Below, one piece after another: positions 1 through 12,452 of a stretch of DNA of 64,000 nucleotides. Source of the DNA: Apostichopus japonicus (Eukaryota; Echinodermata; Holothuroidea; Aspidochirotida; Stichopodidae); contig NC_092568.1 of NCBI RefSeq assembly GCF_037975245.1, positions 868,001 through 932,000 of the forward strand, written 5' to 3'. The notes beneath the pieces were generated by a model. The model did no database searches. It saw nothing but the letters and a program-made list of their open reading frames with translations, and was not told the DNA's origin. How positions within the stretch are numbered: the stretch's first letter is position 1; the number at the start of each line of letters is the position of its first letter. The translations under genes and the position numbers were made by a program.

Positions 1-324
1 ACCCTCACTGTGCCATGTATGGAGTGACCTGGTAACCTTGACACTGACCACCCCTGATGACCAATCACTCTAGACACAGTATAGCAATGGTGTGGATGTT
101 GTGGGGAGACAGGTCACTCAGTGACCTTGTAATTATTTCTTTGCTGAAAGTAATGGCAGAACATTGCCCAAAAGAGGATGAGAGTACAGTGGTTATGAGG
201 ACATAGTTATGTGAACTAAGTTGAACATGCATACATCATGGTTTAGCGGTTACGTCATAATGTCAAATGCCACAAGAAGGTTAAAATTCACAATAAAATC
301 CACAATTCAAATCCAACATTTTAC

Positions 325-685
325 CTGCACTGTTAACTTCAGGTGATAAAGTCATGTGACTTGTTTGCCTTGTAAGGGATCCAGAGAGTCTTCTAGCGAT
401 TTCTTCATAATCTTTTGGTAACGTTCCAGGTAACGCAGGTGGGATGTTTTCAGTGTCTTTCCTCTGCGACCTTTCACCTTCCTCAAAAGGTGACTGCCTC
501 TCCTTGAGGAGTTTTCTCTTAATTTTCACTCTACGTGAGCCACTGCCGAGGGAACCACCAGATTTATCCAGATTCTCCGAGGGTAGATTAGCCATGCTGG
601 ATTTCCTCAAGACGGAACTTTCGGAGGAGGTTTCAGAAACGTTTGAGGCACTTGCACCGGCCTTAACATCCGAGCGTAATTCCAT
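325..685 (-). CDS. Candidate first coding exon of an unrecognised gene (gene continues off the left edge)
   Basis: An open frame starts at an ATG at 683-685 with G at +4. It reads about 120 codons to a good donor (GTGCAG then GTAAAA) at 325/324, leaving phase 1. The peptide is serine-rich near the N terminus. It then has a basic stretch (RRVKIKRKLLKE) that could be a nuclear localisation signal, an acidic patch, and a short possibly structured end containing KDYEEIARRL. I do not recognise the family. A possible acceptor (ATAG) lies near the ATG, so a 5' exon may exist. The rest of the gene would lie left of position 1. Codon use and the donor make it look real, but there is no homology support. 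Confidence 0.45.
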
Positions 686-1082
686 TATCGTGCAAATAGG
701 CTGGTTGAATGTATATCTATAGATATAAATGATTAGATCTGTGAGGAAATAATATGATAGTTTAAATTTAGGGGTGATAAAGTTTCAAACTACTCCTATT
801 TTCCTCCCAGTGTCTGAACTGAAGTTAACAAGCTAATGACCTGCTTCGTTAAAGAATTTCATTTAAATTATCAAATAGTAACTGTTCTTCTTTTGGACAC
901 CTGTATTTCATGCGAATTTATATCCAATCTGCCGCCAACATAAATTAGTTGGAAACTACTGTAGCTATCATGAACACTTGAGATTATTTAAAATGTACTG
1001 AAAATGAAAAAAAGTAGATGATTTTTTTGCCAAATTCTTGTTTGCGCATTGAGTCTGAAGAAATGATCTCATGGTCTGTGTA
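686..1082. other. Non-coding stretch, nothing recognised
   Basis: AT-rich sequence upstream of the candidate exon; probably 5' flank or intron of that gene. No gene or repeat recognised. Confidence 0.5.
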
Positions 1083-1738
1083 CTGTGGCAGCACCAACCC
1101 GGGGGGATTCCCCCATCATGATGCTTACCCCAGTTACCCTTCCCACCACCTCCCCCCCCCCAGTCGACTGCGGTATGACAGAATTAAAACGTTCTCTCGT
1201 TACGTCCGAATTTATTTGGTTAATATCACGATAACAAAAATGCTAAACCTTCAGGGAGCTTTTCCTCCCCGGATCCCCTACCAGAGCTTTGACAAAAATT
1301 CCATAGAAATTATAGGGCCCTGAGATACATTCCATAGAAATGTAATCGTACTGTATATTCTTCTTCTGACATGTTCTTTTGCACTATAAAAATCTCTACA
1401 AAGAGGTGACAAGAACTATCTAAGTGTTGATTCTTCGGTGAATCCTGCACTCCCAGCTAATAACAGTGTAAAGTTGTAATTATAAAGGATGATGCCACTT
1501 TTGTTGGTTTCAAAACATTGCTCACTTCAAGTCTGAAAATTAATTATTTACAATTTAGTTCACATAGCATAAGATGGGCAGGACGTACTCCATAGCCCCC
1601 TGATTTTATACAGGCGTGCTTTTGCCCGCCTCCAACTATTTATTTGTCCCCGAAAACTGTTTACTTTCCCCCTCCTAGATGTGCCACCCCCCCCCCCCAG
1701 TTGTACCCCCAACTTTGGAACTTCTGGTGCTGCCACTG
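1083..1738. mobile_element. hAT-like non-autonomous DNA transposon (MITE)
   Basis: The ends are inverted: the left end reads CTGTGGCAGCACCA and the right end, reverse-complemented, reads CAGTGGCAGCACCA (13 of 14 match). The flanks are TCTGTGTA (1075-1082) and TATGTGTA (1739-1746), an 8-bp target duplication with one mismatch. An 8-bp duplication with CAG-type ends is typical of hAT transposons. The 656-bp interior has C-runs near the right end and no transposase. Confidence 0.7.
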
Positions 1739-1746
1739 TATGTGTA

Positions 1747-4700
1747 TTAGACTTTACAGCCTAATCACATTATATCACATTTATATGGTTCTACTAATCA
1801 CATTAGTTGATGACATTCTCTTCTTTAAAGGGTCATTTTTCAAACATTAAAAGTGTTATAGGAATCGAAAACTGGACTGGACGCAAACTAACAGACAGTG
1901 GCTTGTTAACTTATCCACCTCAATCGATAATATGAGATAATAAATGATATATGAGATAATGATGGTAACCTGTACATATCAAAAGATACACAGGAGGGAG
2001 AGAGACAATAACACAGAGCATGCAATTGCCCACAACTGGTCCCCCCCCCCACCCCACCCCTCACACCACAAACAGAGGAAATGTTTGGTTCTCGGAAAAC
2101 GCCCTGATTGAAAAGGATCTTTGTCTAATTTTCATGTCCTTTCCAGTGCTTCTGATGAAAAATAAGAGGATCGTGAGAGACAGAATTTGATCCCAAATAA
2201 ACAGCATTGTAGGTACTTGCAGTAGGGTGATAGATTGAGAAGATGGTTCTGTAGACTGGAACAGGCCAATCAGGGAGAGAGGATGGTGGCTACAAGCTTC
2301 ACCAATTAACCTCTAGACACAGTACAGACAGGGTGATGGTTGTTGTGATTTGACAGATAAGTGAGTGATGAAGTTGTTAACAATGTCAACGTTTCAAAAT
2401 TTCAACTTTGTAGTCTGGCAAGTGAGGAATGCTTAGGTATTTGATGTCTGGGATGTCGGAATGTTGAGATTTTATTGCAAATCGTTAATAACTCCGAAGC
2501 ATTAAAGTTCATTCATTTCTAAAATCTATCAGAGTGTGTTTATCAGTTTATCTTTTCTTTTTGAGAAAATATTTGCTGAAATTTACAAACAAAAATACAA
2601 ACCGCAGCCTAAATGCGATAATGTACTGTCGTATCGAAAGTCAACAAAGCACTACTGTAGCCGTGCTTTTAAAATTTGATTTGGTGGTAATTGCAAGTTG
2701 AAACGTTCAATGTACCTTCTTTGTTAGATGGACTACATTGCAAACCTCTAAAAAGTGAAGGGTCTGCTCTTTTGTGTCCAAAGGCATAAAATCCTGCAAT
2801 GTGACAAAAGTAAAAACATTGAAAAAAACCTCTTTGTCTGCGTTTGAGAATGTTGAAATCGTGAGACGGTCCTGAAGATTTTGCGGGTAGCTGCCGTATT
2901 GATTTACAATTAATACCATGTGGATGCGATTGGCATATGGACAATAGAAATAAGGCCGTAAAAGAAGTTGGGAGAAAAGTATACCACAAAACCTTGAATA
3001 ACCTTGATGGGATAATGAAGTATGAGATTTCAAAACTATATTTAGTACAAAGCTTGTGAAATGTTTTGTGAAGGTCAAATCAAGTGATTGTAAACATTAA
3101 AATTAAACTATGATTTCAAACGTGGAAAGGGATTCTAATATAGCAATATTAATGGAGAACGATCAAATACAATGACGGTTTGGTGTGTGGTTCATGTACA
3201 GTACAGTATAAAATCACAGGGTTTTTACACACGTAAGACACTTTTACACAAAAAAATAGGAATTAAACTGAAAATCTCAGTAATGGAATAAAATAACATG
3301 ACAGGAGTTGAAAAAATTGCAGGAAATCCATTGAATTAAGGCTGAAATAAAGATATATATTGTAGATTCATGTACCTGTTTCATGGATACCTGTTCACCC
3401 ACTCTTAATCCTGCCGGACACTGCTGCCCCAACTAAGCAGGATATCACTCAACTCGACTTTCTTCACTCAGTTTTCAATAGTCGTGAAGAAAAGTTCTCT
3501 TACAACTGACACTGCACAGCGAATAACTAGTGAGCACACACAATGACTGTTGTCAGTTAAGTGCTCGATTGGGTCGCATAAATATACTGTAAGCTTATTT
3601 CCCTGTGATCGGTTATAAATATTTGTTAAAACTTTGTAGTATTAGTTGTAAACCACCACACATTGCCAAAAGCCACACAGTTTGAGTTAAAAATCTTGTC
3701 CAATCATAATCATTGGCATATGCACACTGCTAAGCAATCCATGATTTTCCACGAAGCATTAGTCAACTCTACAGTAGCCGAGATAAGAAGGGCAGTGTGC
3801 GGCCAGCATTTATCATAAAATCAAATCTAATCGTAAATGGCCAGTTAACTCAGGACTGTGATGAATGGTACATGTGACCTGGCTTAAAACATTTAATGGA
3901 TTTTGGTCAGCAATTTTACCAAACCTTCGGTACAGCACCAGGTATTTATCAAGATACCTGTAAGATCGTAATTTGTAACACGCCCTCTTTAAGATTTTAA
4001 GAAATGTCTCAGATTATTGTTTCTTCACAAGTAAAACTGAAGACTTAAACAAGTCTACATGACATTGTCATGCCACATGTGTTTCAATTTTTTATGTTTC
4101 TCTGTATTTATTACAATGTTTATTTGCCAAAATGGAGATGAGTTTTGCAAATGCTGACTCTAATTTGCATTCTGTTGGGTCATTGTAAAAATGCAGAAAG
4201 GGAAAAAAAACAGACACAGAAAGTAGAAAACAGATATCTTTCTTTATATTTCTTGACATAGGTAAACAGGAAAGAGTTAATTTAAGTCTACTTGATTACG
4301 AGTGTACCTGATATTCCTGCATATAGTTCCCTGGGTTTGTGTAGAGTGAAGTTGGTAGCTCTATTAGATAGGGATTCCAGGTACAACCCATTAACACATT
4401 TTATATGAATGCAAAAGAAATAATCAAGTTTTACTGAAAAGTTGAAAACAAGGATGTAAATAAGGTGTTCCAGACAAGCTTCAAAGTGTTCATAACAAAA
4501 ACTTGAGATTCTTGGGAATCACATTACACGTGACCAACAAAGTGACATGTATGGAAATATTTTCAAACCATGAGTTCACTAGAGCTTTAGTAACACTTAG
4601 TAAAAGGAAATGCATCATATCAGATAAACCTCTCTAAAAAATATGTGATGTTCATGTATGAGACACACAGATCTATGTGGACAACCTCCACTACGGGGAC

Positions 4701-5038
4701 TTCAAAGCAGAGCGAGATTTTAACGTGGACACAAACCTAGCCATCGTCTCTGACTATTAATATGTCAGAGATCTTTGTGAAGAACAATTCCCCAAGCAGC
4801 TAAGAAACATTCTTGTTGTGTCTTGGAGATACAGTATGTGCTTGTGTCTGAGAGCTGTCAGTTGTAAGCTGGTGATGTCATAGTGTCACTAAAGTAGGAT
4901 TTGAAGCCTTCTACCTCCTTTTTTGCTTTTCATTTCTTTTCCTTTTTCCAAGGTAGAATGTTAAATGTTGCCACTGAAACTACTGCCATAATTAGGTCAT
5001 GTTACACAAAAGAGAGGAAACATACCAGGAGTGTTATT
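1747..5038. other. Non-coding stretch
   Basis: AT-rich sequence with a C-run near 2041-2057. Overlapping open frames on the minus strand at 2669-3078 have no splice signals or recognisable product and look like chance. Nothing else seen. Confidence 0.5.
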
Positions 5039-5289
5039 AGGAGTGTTAGCTCAGTGGTTAACGCCGGTGCCTTCCAATCATAAGGTCCCCGGTTCGAGAC
5101 AATCCAAGATTAATGTATGTTGTCCAGTTACAGAGTTGTTGACAATTGACAATTCATAATCATGGACGTTAAATATGAATGTTGGAGACTGACTTCGGTC
5201 AGCTTGCGGCTTTGATAAGCCAATGAGGCTTCATCGCGAGTTCCTGCTTGCAGGAGGATCTAAAATTTATACAAACTGTACATACATAC
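5039..5289 (+). mobile_element. tRNA-derived SINE, copy A
   Basis: The head resembles a tRNA gene: an A-box-like TTAGCTCAGTGGTTAACGCC and a B-box-like GGTTCGAGAC. The body shared with copies B (27872) and C (48061) includes GACTGACTTCGGTCAGCTTG and GATAAGCCAATGA. The tail ends in a short run of CATA units. About 250 bp, plus orientation. Close similarity among three copies in one window suggests a family that was recently active. Confidence 0.8.
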
Positions 5290-8150
5290 CAATTGAAAAG
5301 ATACAGTATGCAGTTTTTTTTTCAATTAGCTAATTAGACTCGGTTTCAATTATTCAGTTTTCAGTTTTCTACATTGGCACTGGGTTTTTTTTGGAAAATT
5401 TCAAGGGATGAACTTAAAATATTCAGTTCACCAAGTTCTCTAAAAACAATTCTAGTTGAGGGATAGAGTTTAGGTTTTATATACTTCCATTAAAAGATTG
5501 AAGTTTATGTGTTCTAAGACTAACATTTCATGAATAATTGTCGGCATTATTTTCATCTTATCATCTGACTTGCCTGGCTACTGCTTACGTAACGCCAGGC
5601 CTCAAAATTCAGGCAATTTTTTAGCTAGTGGCTCATTTTGTCTCAATTTTGCATCAGTTGTAGAGATATATAAGTAAGTTACTGTAGCAAGGTCCGTAAA
5701 AGTTTGAGTGTCCTCAGCCATGTACTTTTTGAGTTACAGCTGTTCAAAGTCGTGGTGCCATCCCTACTTTTGCTCGACTGATCGTGCCCCTAGTACAAAG
5801 TAGGCTACAGTACCTACTTTGAGTCCTAATAAATTCTTGGAAAACATGTTGTACGCATGAAAATGGCTGTCTAGAGCTAGTTTGGCCATAAAATTTAAAA
5901 AAGGGAATGTTAAAGATGATTTGAATTTACTGTTATGGAGATATATTGCATCAAAAATGGAACCTTTCACAGTCATTTCTGCTGGGCCATGTTTGGCCAG
6001 ATCTTACCAAGTAAACCAAGATAACAATAGCCCTGGGCCAAACTTTCAGGTTCCACAGCCTATAAGGGTTAAAATCTGTTGCTTGAATAAGAGCCATATA
6101 CCACTCACATTGGGAGATAATTTGTATTGAAAGTGCCATATTTTTATTTTGATAAAATATGACCTTGACATAGGGTATGGGCCAAAATTCATAGTGAAAC
6201 TTAATTTTTCAATATTGTAAGTTGAAATTCTATATTGGAACAATGTATGAAGCATAAAATTGACCAGAAGTGAAAATCCTCAGTCTGGAACTATACCTTA
6301 GTCTGGCAAATGAAAGACATTTTGCTTTAACTACTTTCAATTTTTTGTTTCAAGGCACACAGTATACTCATAGGGCCCACCTAAGGCCTTAAAATAACAA
6401 CTGACTCATTGATGAGCATTTGTAATTCCCATTCACTTTAACAACTAGGCTGAAAATTTCCAGTGTACATTGCTAAAAATGAACAATGACCAAATTTAAG
6501 GAACTGTGGCTTTTCAGTTAATACTTAGAAGGCAGTGGGAAAGATCAACAGACAGGTTAGCTCATAACTTGCAGAGTACATTTTTGTATTATCTAGATAA
6601 ATGGATTACATTGTGAAGAGCACCTGTGCTTGGAATGACTTGATGAGAGGCCTTATGTTTCCATGCAGCATCAAAATAGCATATCAAATTCCTACAGTAG
6701 CCGCAAGGATCCTACCAATGCTGCAATCATTTGTTTATTTATCAAAAGCTCGGCAAATGTGGAAGAAATGCATACGGTATATCCTCGCAACAAAAAACCC
6801 TCCAAAGATCCTTTTTAAATGACACTTCTGTAAGGAAGTAAACATTGCTGTCTCGAGGAACTACAGCCACTATACTATAAAAGTGTTTTAATTTCTGTGA
6901 TCATGTTTTAATCTATATTGTCCAGGTGAACTGCAATAAATACACTTGTAACTGAAAGAATATTAAAGGCACACATACACATGATTTCCATTCCATATAA
7001 AAGAAAACTAAAATCCTCATTTCTCTTAAGAATTTAATACGATTAACTTTACAAGCTTGATAAATGCCTACCCTAGAGCTACATAGATTTTGACATTAAT
7101 AGACCATTAATCCAGATGAAATATTTCATGCTCATCATGGAAGTCAACTGATCATTATGCCTTAATACTTATTTGTTTTCACAGGCACTTACAGGTAGTA
7201 ACATTGGTTACAGTTACAAGCCCTATCAAGACTATCAACTTGCTATAATTCATTTGCTGTGAGCAAAATAAAGCAAAAATGCTGCTTGAACATCTTTGTA
7301 TTTCCACTAAATGTGGTCACATTCTCAATTGGCACTTAGCCATGACAATGTCATTTTGCTACTGTATGTTACTTCTTATTTTGCAAAATATGTATGGTAA
7401 ACTACAGTACTGTAGCCTAACAGTTAGAGATGAGTCAAGTAACTCTGAGGACTTGGGCCTAGCCTAAATAGTACGATTAGGGTCGACAGTTAGCATGTTC
7501 TCAGTTTTTGTATGCCTACAGTAACATTAAGCTAGTTATTGGACATTGAAGTCAATAAATGTTCAAAGCTGCAAACAGTTGAGCTGTTCAGAAGTAAGCT
7601 ACTGTGACCAATGAAGAATGCTACTGAATTGTGATGATTTTGGACCTACGCTAGTTGTAAAAGTTATATCATTGACTTCACTTCAAATTGTGAAAGAAAA
7701 CAGACTTAAGCTCTTGAGTCTGACAAGTAAGTACCTTAGTCTTGAAATTACTTGTGAAGCATAGCATACTCTAATGCAAGTTCTGTTTACTTTCTGTTGC
7801 TATGCCATGGTAAAATCATGAAATTTCCAAAAAAAAATTATAATAGGCACCACTTGATTATCGCGTATGCTAGGTGTCTCAATTATACGTTGAATATTTA
7901 TGAAATATAAATCTGTGTAAGTCTTATAACTTAATAAGTAAAAATATGTATGTTCATTGTTCAACGCAAATTTAGTATTGCTGATTCTCATATCGGTCTC
8001 GCGAAATCGGATCACATAGAAAATACATATGATTTTGAGATCTTCGTCAGTAAAACAGTCCTACTTCAAACAGCTATGCCTAGCTATATATACATTTCAT
8101 ATGGTTTCATATAGTAAATGAGACTAAATAAGTATATTCGAAACGTTTAC
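5290..8150. other. Non-coding stretch
   Basis: AT-rich; only short chance open frames. No gene, RNA gene or mobile element recognised. Confidence 0.45.
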
Positions 8151-8365
8151 CTTAGGTGATCGAAATATCGACTCCGATAAAAGAGATAAACACAATATAC
8201 GCTGATAATTGTCTTGAACAAATCCGGCAAAATTGCAAGTTCAAAGAGCGCCGCTAAAAAATCCAACATTGTACGTGGCGCTCTTTGCAAATTGTTTGGT
8301 GATTTCTGTACATCTAGTTGATCTAATTGTATTTGTGATAACACATTAGAGAGAGGGTTCAAAAC
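8151..8365 (-). CDS. Weak candidate exon, unknown product
   Basis: The minus-strand frame is open between a plausible acceptor (AAGACAG, end at 8366) and a good donor (CCTAAG then GTAAAC at 8151/8150). The predicted peptide includes QIQLDQLDVQKSP and a hydrophobic C-terminal part (ILPDLFKTIISVYCVYLFY) that could be a membrane segment. An internal Met (TMLDFLAALFE) could alternatively start the protein. I do not recognise it. The acceptor has a poor pyrimidine tract and chance is a real alternative. Confidence 0.22.
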
Positions 8366-9019
8366 CTGTCTTGGTAAGTTGGTAGTTTGTTTAGTAGTTT
8401 AGTAGAAAGAAAGTTGGGGTCGGAAGACAAAGAACTACAGATCAAGGATCACATGGGAGAAAAAGGTTTGCTACAAAAATAGAAAAAACTCAATGCCTAT
8501 TAAACTACGTGTTCATGACAGCTTTCGAGAGGCCGATGAAGCGACGCAGACTATCCATATCATTGATATTTATGAAGTCACTAAGGTTCGAAGACTGGGG
8601 CGGCCTTTTTTGTCCTACAAATATCTCGAAGTCCCCATAACGGCAATTCCTAACTGGACTCTGTCACTGCAGTATGAACAATTAAGTGGTCCATTTACTA
8701 TCATGAGCAGTCGAGTGAAAAATTTAGTGTGTTTTTTTTCGGGTGGGGAGGGGGGGGGGGGGATCGATACAAAAAAGATATCGAAAAAATCCGTCAAAAT
8801 TTCGATATTTCAGAATACAAGGTCGAAAGTCTGAGATGAAACGTCGAGAGGGCTATCTACACAAATGAAAATTTGCAAGCTATTGAAAGGTTCCATCGAA
8901 TTTGAGCTTTCAGCTCTTACGTTTTGGAAAGCTTTACTATGCGAATAATTTGCTAATTATTGGCTACACGGTAGGCCTACTTTTTCTGTGATTGATATTA
9001 CGTGTTGATATTAAGAAAC
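8366..9019. other. Non-coding stretch with a long G-run
   Basis: Contains a run of about 13 G at 8750-8762 following a T-run. Open frames around it are shadows of the low-complexity tract. Nothing else recognised. Confidence 0.45.
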
Positions 9020-9330
9020 TAGTGACCATTAGAAATAGTTTAGTTTAGTAGAAAAAAGGGATCAGGAGGGACACTCAAGTCCCCATCAAGGACCCTATAG
9101 GACCCTTAGAAAAAAACTGAAGACACAAACACTCAGACCCGATTACAATGCTTAAAGTGCTTGTCCAAAGCATTCTTAAACCCATTGACACTTCTTGCAA
9201 GTACAACTTTCTCAGGCAAACCGTTCCACTCATTCACAACCCTATTAGAAAAAAATGCCGAATATTAATCCTACTTTGTGACTTTTGGAGTTTAAGACAG
9301 TGACCTCTGTTTATGTTCCAGTGAATATAG
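9020..9330 (-). mobile_element. 3' end of a CR1/L2-type LINE (truncated, frameshifted)
   Basis: On the minus strand the last ~60 codons of a non-LTR retrotransposon ORF2 are readable. The typical C-terminal wording VNEWNGLPEKVV and SVNGFKNALDKHF is followed by a TGA near 9133-9135, then a 3' tail with repeats of the ACTAAACT type. A one-base change in a run of seven T (about 9250-9256) breaks the frame between INIRHFF and SNRV. The rest of the LINE is missing, as expected for 5' truncation. Confidence 0.75.
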
Positions 9331-9841
9331 GCTACTGCGAGTGTGAAAAAAAAAAAATCTGCATCGTAAGTGGAAAGCGGAGAACGCTGAAAACGCAGGT
9401 TTACTGCAATGTCACACTTGATCTATCGAAAAAGTACAAGAAACAGTATTCGATGGACGAGAGTGCAAATTGAGACTGCCAAAAAGGATAAGCATAATCG
9501 GAGATCGCAAAAATGATCTAGTCCTACGATTTACCATCATATATGATAAAAATTGTAATCATTCAAGTTCGTAATCGCCATCATTGCAAAGTTTCTCAGT
9601 ACAACACCTACCAAGTCCTTTCCGACAAACCAGGTGAATGACATCACACTACCTGTGACAGCTTGTTGAATCATCGACTCATCGCCCTGATGAGATTTAA
9701 CATGTTCCCGACACGTTACATACCGAAAACGTCATTATTTTCCTGGAGAAAACGCAAAAATTCGCCAGCAACCGGGGCTAAAGCCCTTCGGAAAAAAATC
9801 ATTTCCTGTTGGTGGGGTGCGTTCCTACTTTGATTGCGATC
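9331..9841. other. Non-coding stretch
   Basis: No gene or repeat recognised between the LINE tail and the hAT-like element. Confidence 0.45.
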
Positions 9842-9849
9842 CCCCTCGG

Positions 9850-11486
9850 CAGTGGCGTCGCCAAGGGGGGGCCAGGGGGGCACGTGCCCCCCCTGGAAAA
9901 CCTAGTGCCCCCCCGAGTGCCCCCCCCCATCTGAGATTTGGGTTGGTAAAAAAATATATATATATTTTGTTATATTCAACTCCCATCATCTGAGTTGGTT
10001 TTTCATAAGGACAAAGAAGCACAGTAATTCGTATTTTCTTCAAATGAGCTGCGAAAAAATGAAAAAGTTTATCCTTGAACGTCGGGTATCGAAGTCTTAA
10101 CCCGCGCCATCACAACAGGTGTCGATATTTACATTGAATGTGTCAGTGCTCACGCCATACCAGCGGATGTACACGTCCGCTTCGCGAGCTACATGACTGT
10201 GAGAAGGGAGGGTACTGCAATATGTTGCCTTGGTCTGAGGTTGACAGGTTAGGAGCTGACGAAATGTGAGAATGTGAGGGTCCGCAGGCACCATACTTGC
10301 CTACATTTGTGGACCCATATATTAACCCTGTTGTGTAGGGGGTGCAGAGGTCATTTGAGGTCAGATGCTTGTAGGAACAATGGCGAATGTTCACACCTGC
10401 ATACTGAGCCATACTCGATGTGTGATCAAACTTTGGATTGCATGGTGAGATCCCTGATAGGAGCCAATAACGATGCTGGAACCTGTTAAATCTTAATAGA
10501 TAATGGGCGAAAACGAGAAGGACAAGAAAGGAGTCGGGGGTCATGCACACATTAATTCAACAAATGTAGGTTCTATTGATATAGGGTTAGGCATAATATC
10601 GACAGCATGTGGTTCATATCCTCTGCAAAATTTTGCGCCTTGTTAAAATCATTACCTCAAAAATAGCAATTTCTGGAGATATCTTCAGATCGAATTTAGC
10701 ATCAAATGTGGCAGCATTTTGCATCTAGCCCATCCTCCGTATGTGAAAATTTTCCAAAGGGGAGGGGGGCAGTGGCCGCGGAACCGGGGGGGGGCTTGGG
10801 GGCTCACCCCCAATGAAAAAGTTGAGGGGGCACATGCATGATAAGCCCCCCCAATATTTACCCAGGCTCCGAAACGTGCATCTGCCCATTTTTCAATGCA
10901 TACTTGTCGATCTGTCCGATGCACACGTATACTATATAGGTGTAATAATTTTAGTAAATGCTGGGGGACCCTCGGCCAGTCCCCTGGCTATAGACCACAT
11001 AGGCCAATGACTTGCTTCATTTCAGCCAGTTCTCCAACATCCCCTTACTACACTCAAAAACGTCTTTGCGAGTACACTACGAGTAATAGCTACTCTCTTA
11101 AAACACCATCGAATATACAAATTACAATGTTTTAAAGACTTTTACGTGCAATCTGAGAAATTGCAGGCTTGAGACCCATATTTTAGGGCTAGGTATTCGC
11201 AGCATAAAACACTCGGGAAGTGCCGTTTCCGGCCATCTGGGGGTTTGAAAAACCCAAAATTTTCTTGTACGCTCCGCGCCAACCGATGGTGGCGCTCCGC
11301 TTAGATAGTCTCTATACATTAGCCCCACCCCCCAATAATTTTCCCGTTCCGCCGCGCCTGGAGGGGCACCCCCTCCCCTTAGACCCCTCCCCCAGGACGG
11401 CGATCCGTATCCACCTAAGTGCCCCCCATCAAATGCTGGTGCCCCCCTGTGCCCCCCCCAGACTGAAAAGTCTGGTGACGCCACTG
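9850..11486. mobile_element. hAT-like non-autonomous element with G/C-homopolymer arms
   Basis: The left end CAGTGGCGTCGCCA and the right end (reverse complement CAGTGGCGTCACCA) are inverted repeats. They are flanked by a perfect 8-bp duplication CCCCTCGG (9842-9849 and 11487-11494). Both arms contain strings of C7-C9 or G6-G9 interspersed with GTGC. The 1,637-bp interior holds a 135-codon minus-strand frame (10143-10550) with no recognisable transposase. A G-rich patch near 10760-10850 looks like a second, incomplete terminus (CAGTGGCCGCGGAACC), so this may be a composite. Confidence 0.78.
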
Positions 11487-11494
11487 CCCCTCGG

Positions 11495-12444
11495 GCATGC
11501 TAACAGAGATAATTATGATTTGTTGGTTGGACAAGTCTGTCGTAAGTAAAAAAAAAACAAGAGTTCGAAATTCTACCTTTCGATCTCCTTCAAGCAAGCA
11601 CCAATACGCTCTTCAATTTCCCTGCACTTTTTATCTCCTCTTCTGAAATTGGACACTCAGTCTCTTCGACCTCTTCACTGAGAGGGAGATACATGAATTA
11701 ACGAACAGAGGCCACAGAAATTCAACACATATGAGGTCAACCCTGACTTTAGTATAGAACCCTTTCTCTTTTCAGAAGTCTCTGGTGTCGAAGCTATTGT
11801 ATTTAGTTATGTGCGTCGGCCAGTAACCACTCGTGCAAATTTCATCCATCTTTCGGAAATCGGTAATAAGATGGTGAACCCGGTTATGCTTTATTTGAGT
11901 CTCATAATTTATCATTGATTGCCGTAAAAGTTAATTCGTAAAATCAATTTCATTAATAATTTGGTCATGTTCCTGACAACTGATTAGGCCACAGCTCGAG
12001 CAGTCATTTCTCCTGTAATTAACATGAGGCCTATTTCCACGACACGATTTAAAAATGACAGACATGAGTGTTCTCCTGAATAATAATGTAGAACAACTAA
12101 GCTTAGCCAAACTTCATTAGGACTACACAAAATACTTGAACAATATACTTATTTTATCTTGACAAGCACAATTTGTTAAGCTGTTGGATGTACACTTTAC
12201 AGGCCAGTACAGTTAGATACCATCCGATTGTAAGCCTTGGCTATGCCTAGTATTACTATTAGTAGTAGTACAAGTACTAGTACGTAGTACTACTAAGCTA
12301 GACGATGCCTATGCAATAGACTTACAACTACAACTTGTACAAGGCTTCAGTAGTCTATTGCTTGGCGGAGGGAAATGTAAAATAAAATACATAATCTAAC
12401 CTTAGCAATGTACATTTTAGCTTGATTCAGCATTAATAAAACGT
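11495..12444. other. Non-coding stretch
   Basis: Nothing coding recognised. A small palindromic patch of TAGTAC-type words lies at about 12255-12295. A 10-bp inverted pair (GCAATAGACT / AGTCTATTGC) occurs at about 12313 and 12351. Confidence 0.4.
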
Positions 12445-12452
12445 GTAATAAC

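Noticed and set aside
2669..3078. Overlapping 106- and 123-codon minus-strand frames
   Set aside because: Two frames over the same DNA with no splice context and no recognisable domain; likely chance in AT-rich sequence.
10143..10550. 135-codon minus-strand frame in the 9.85-kb hAT-like element
   Set aside because: No transposase signature (no hAT dimerisation or catalytic motif); it is flanked by non-coding repeats.
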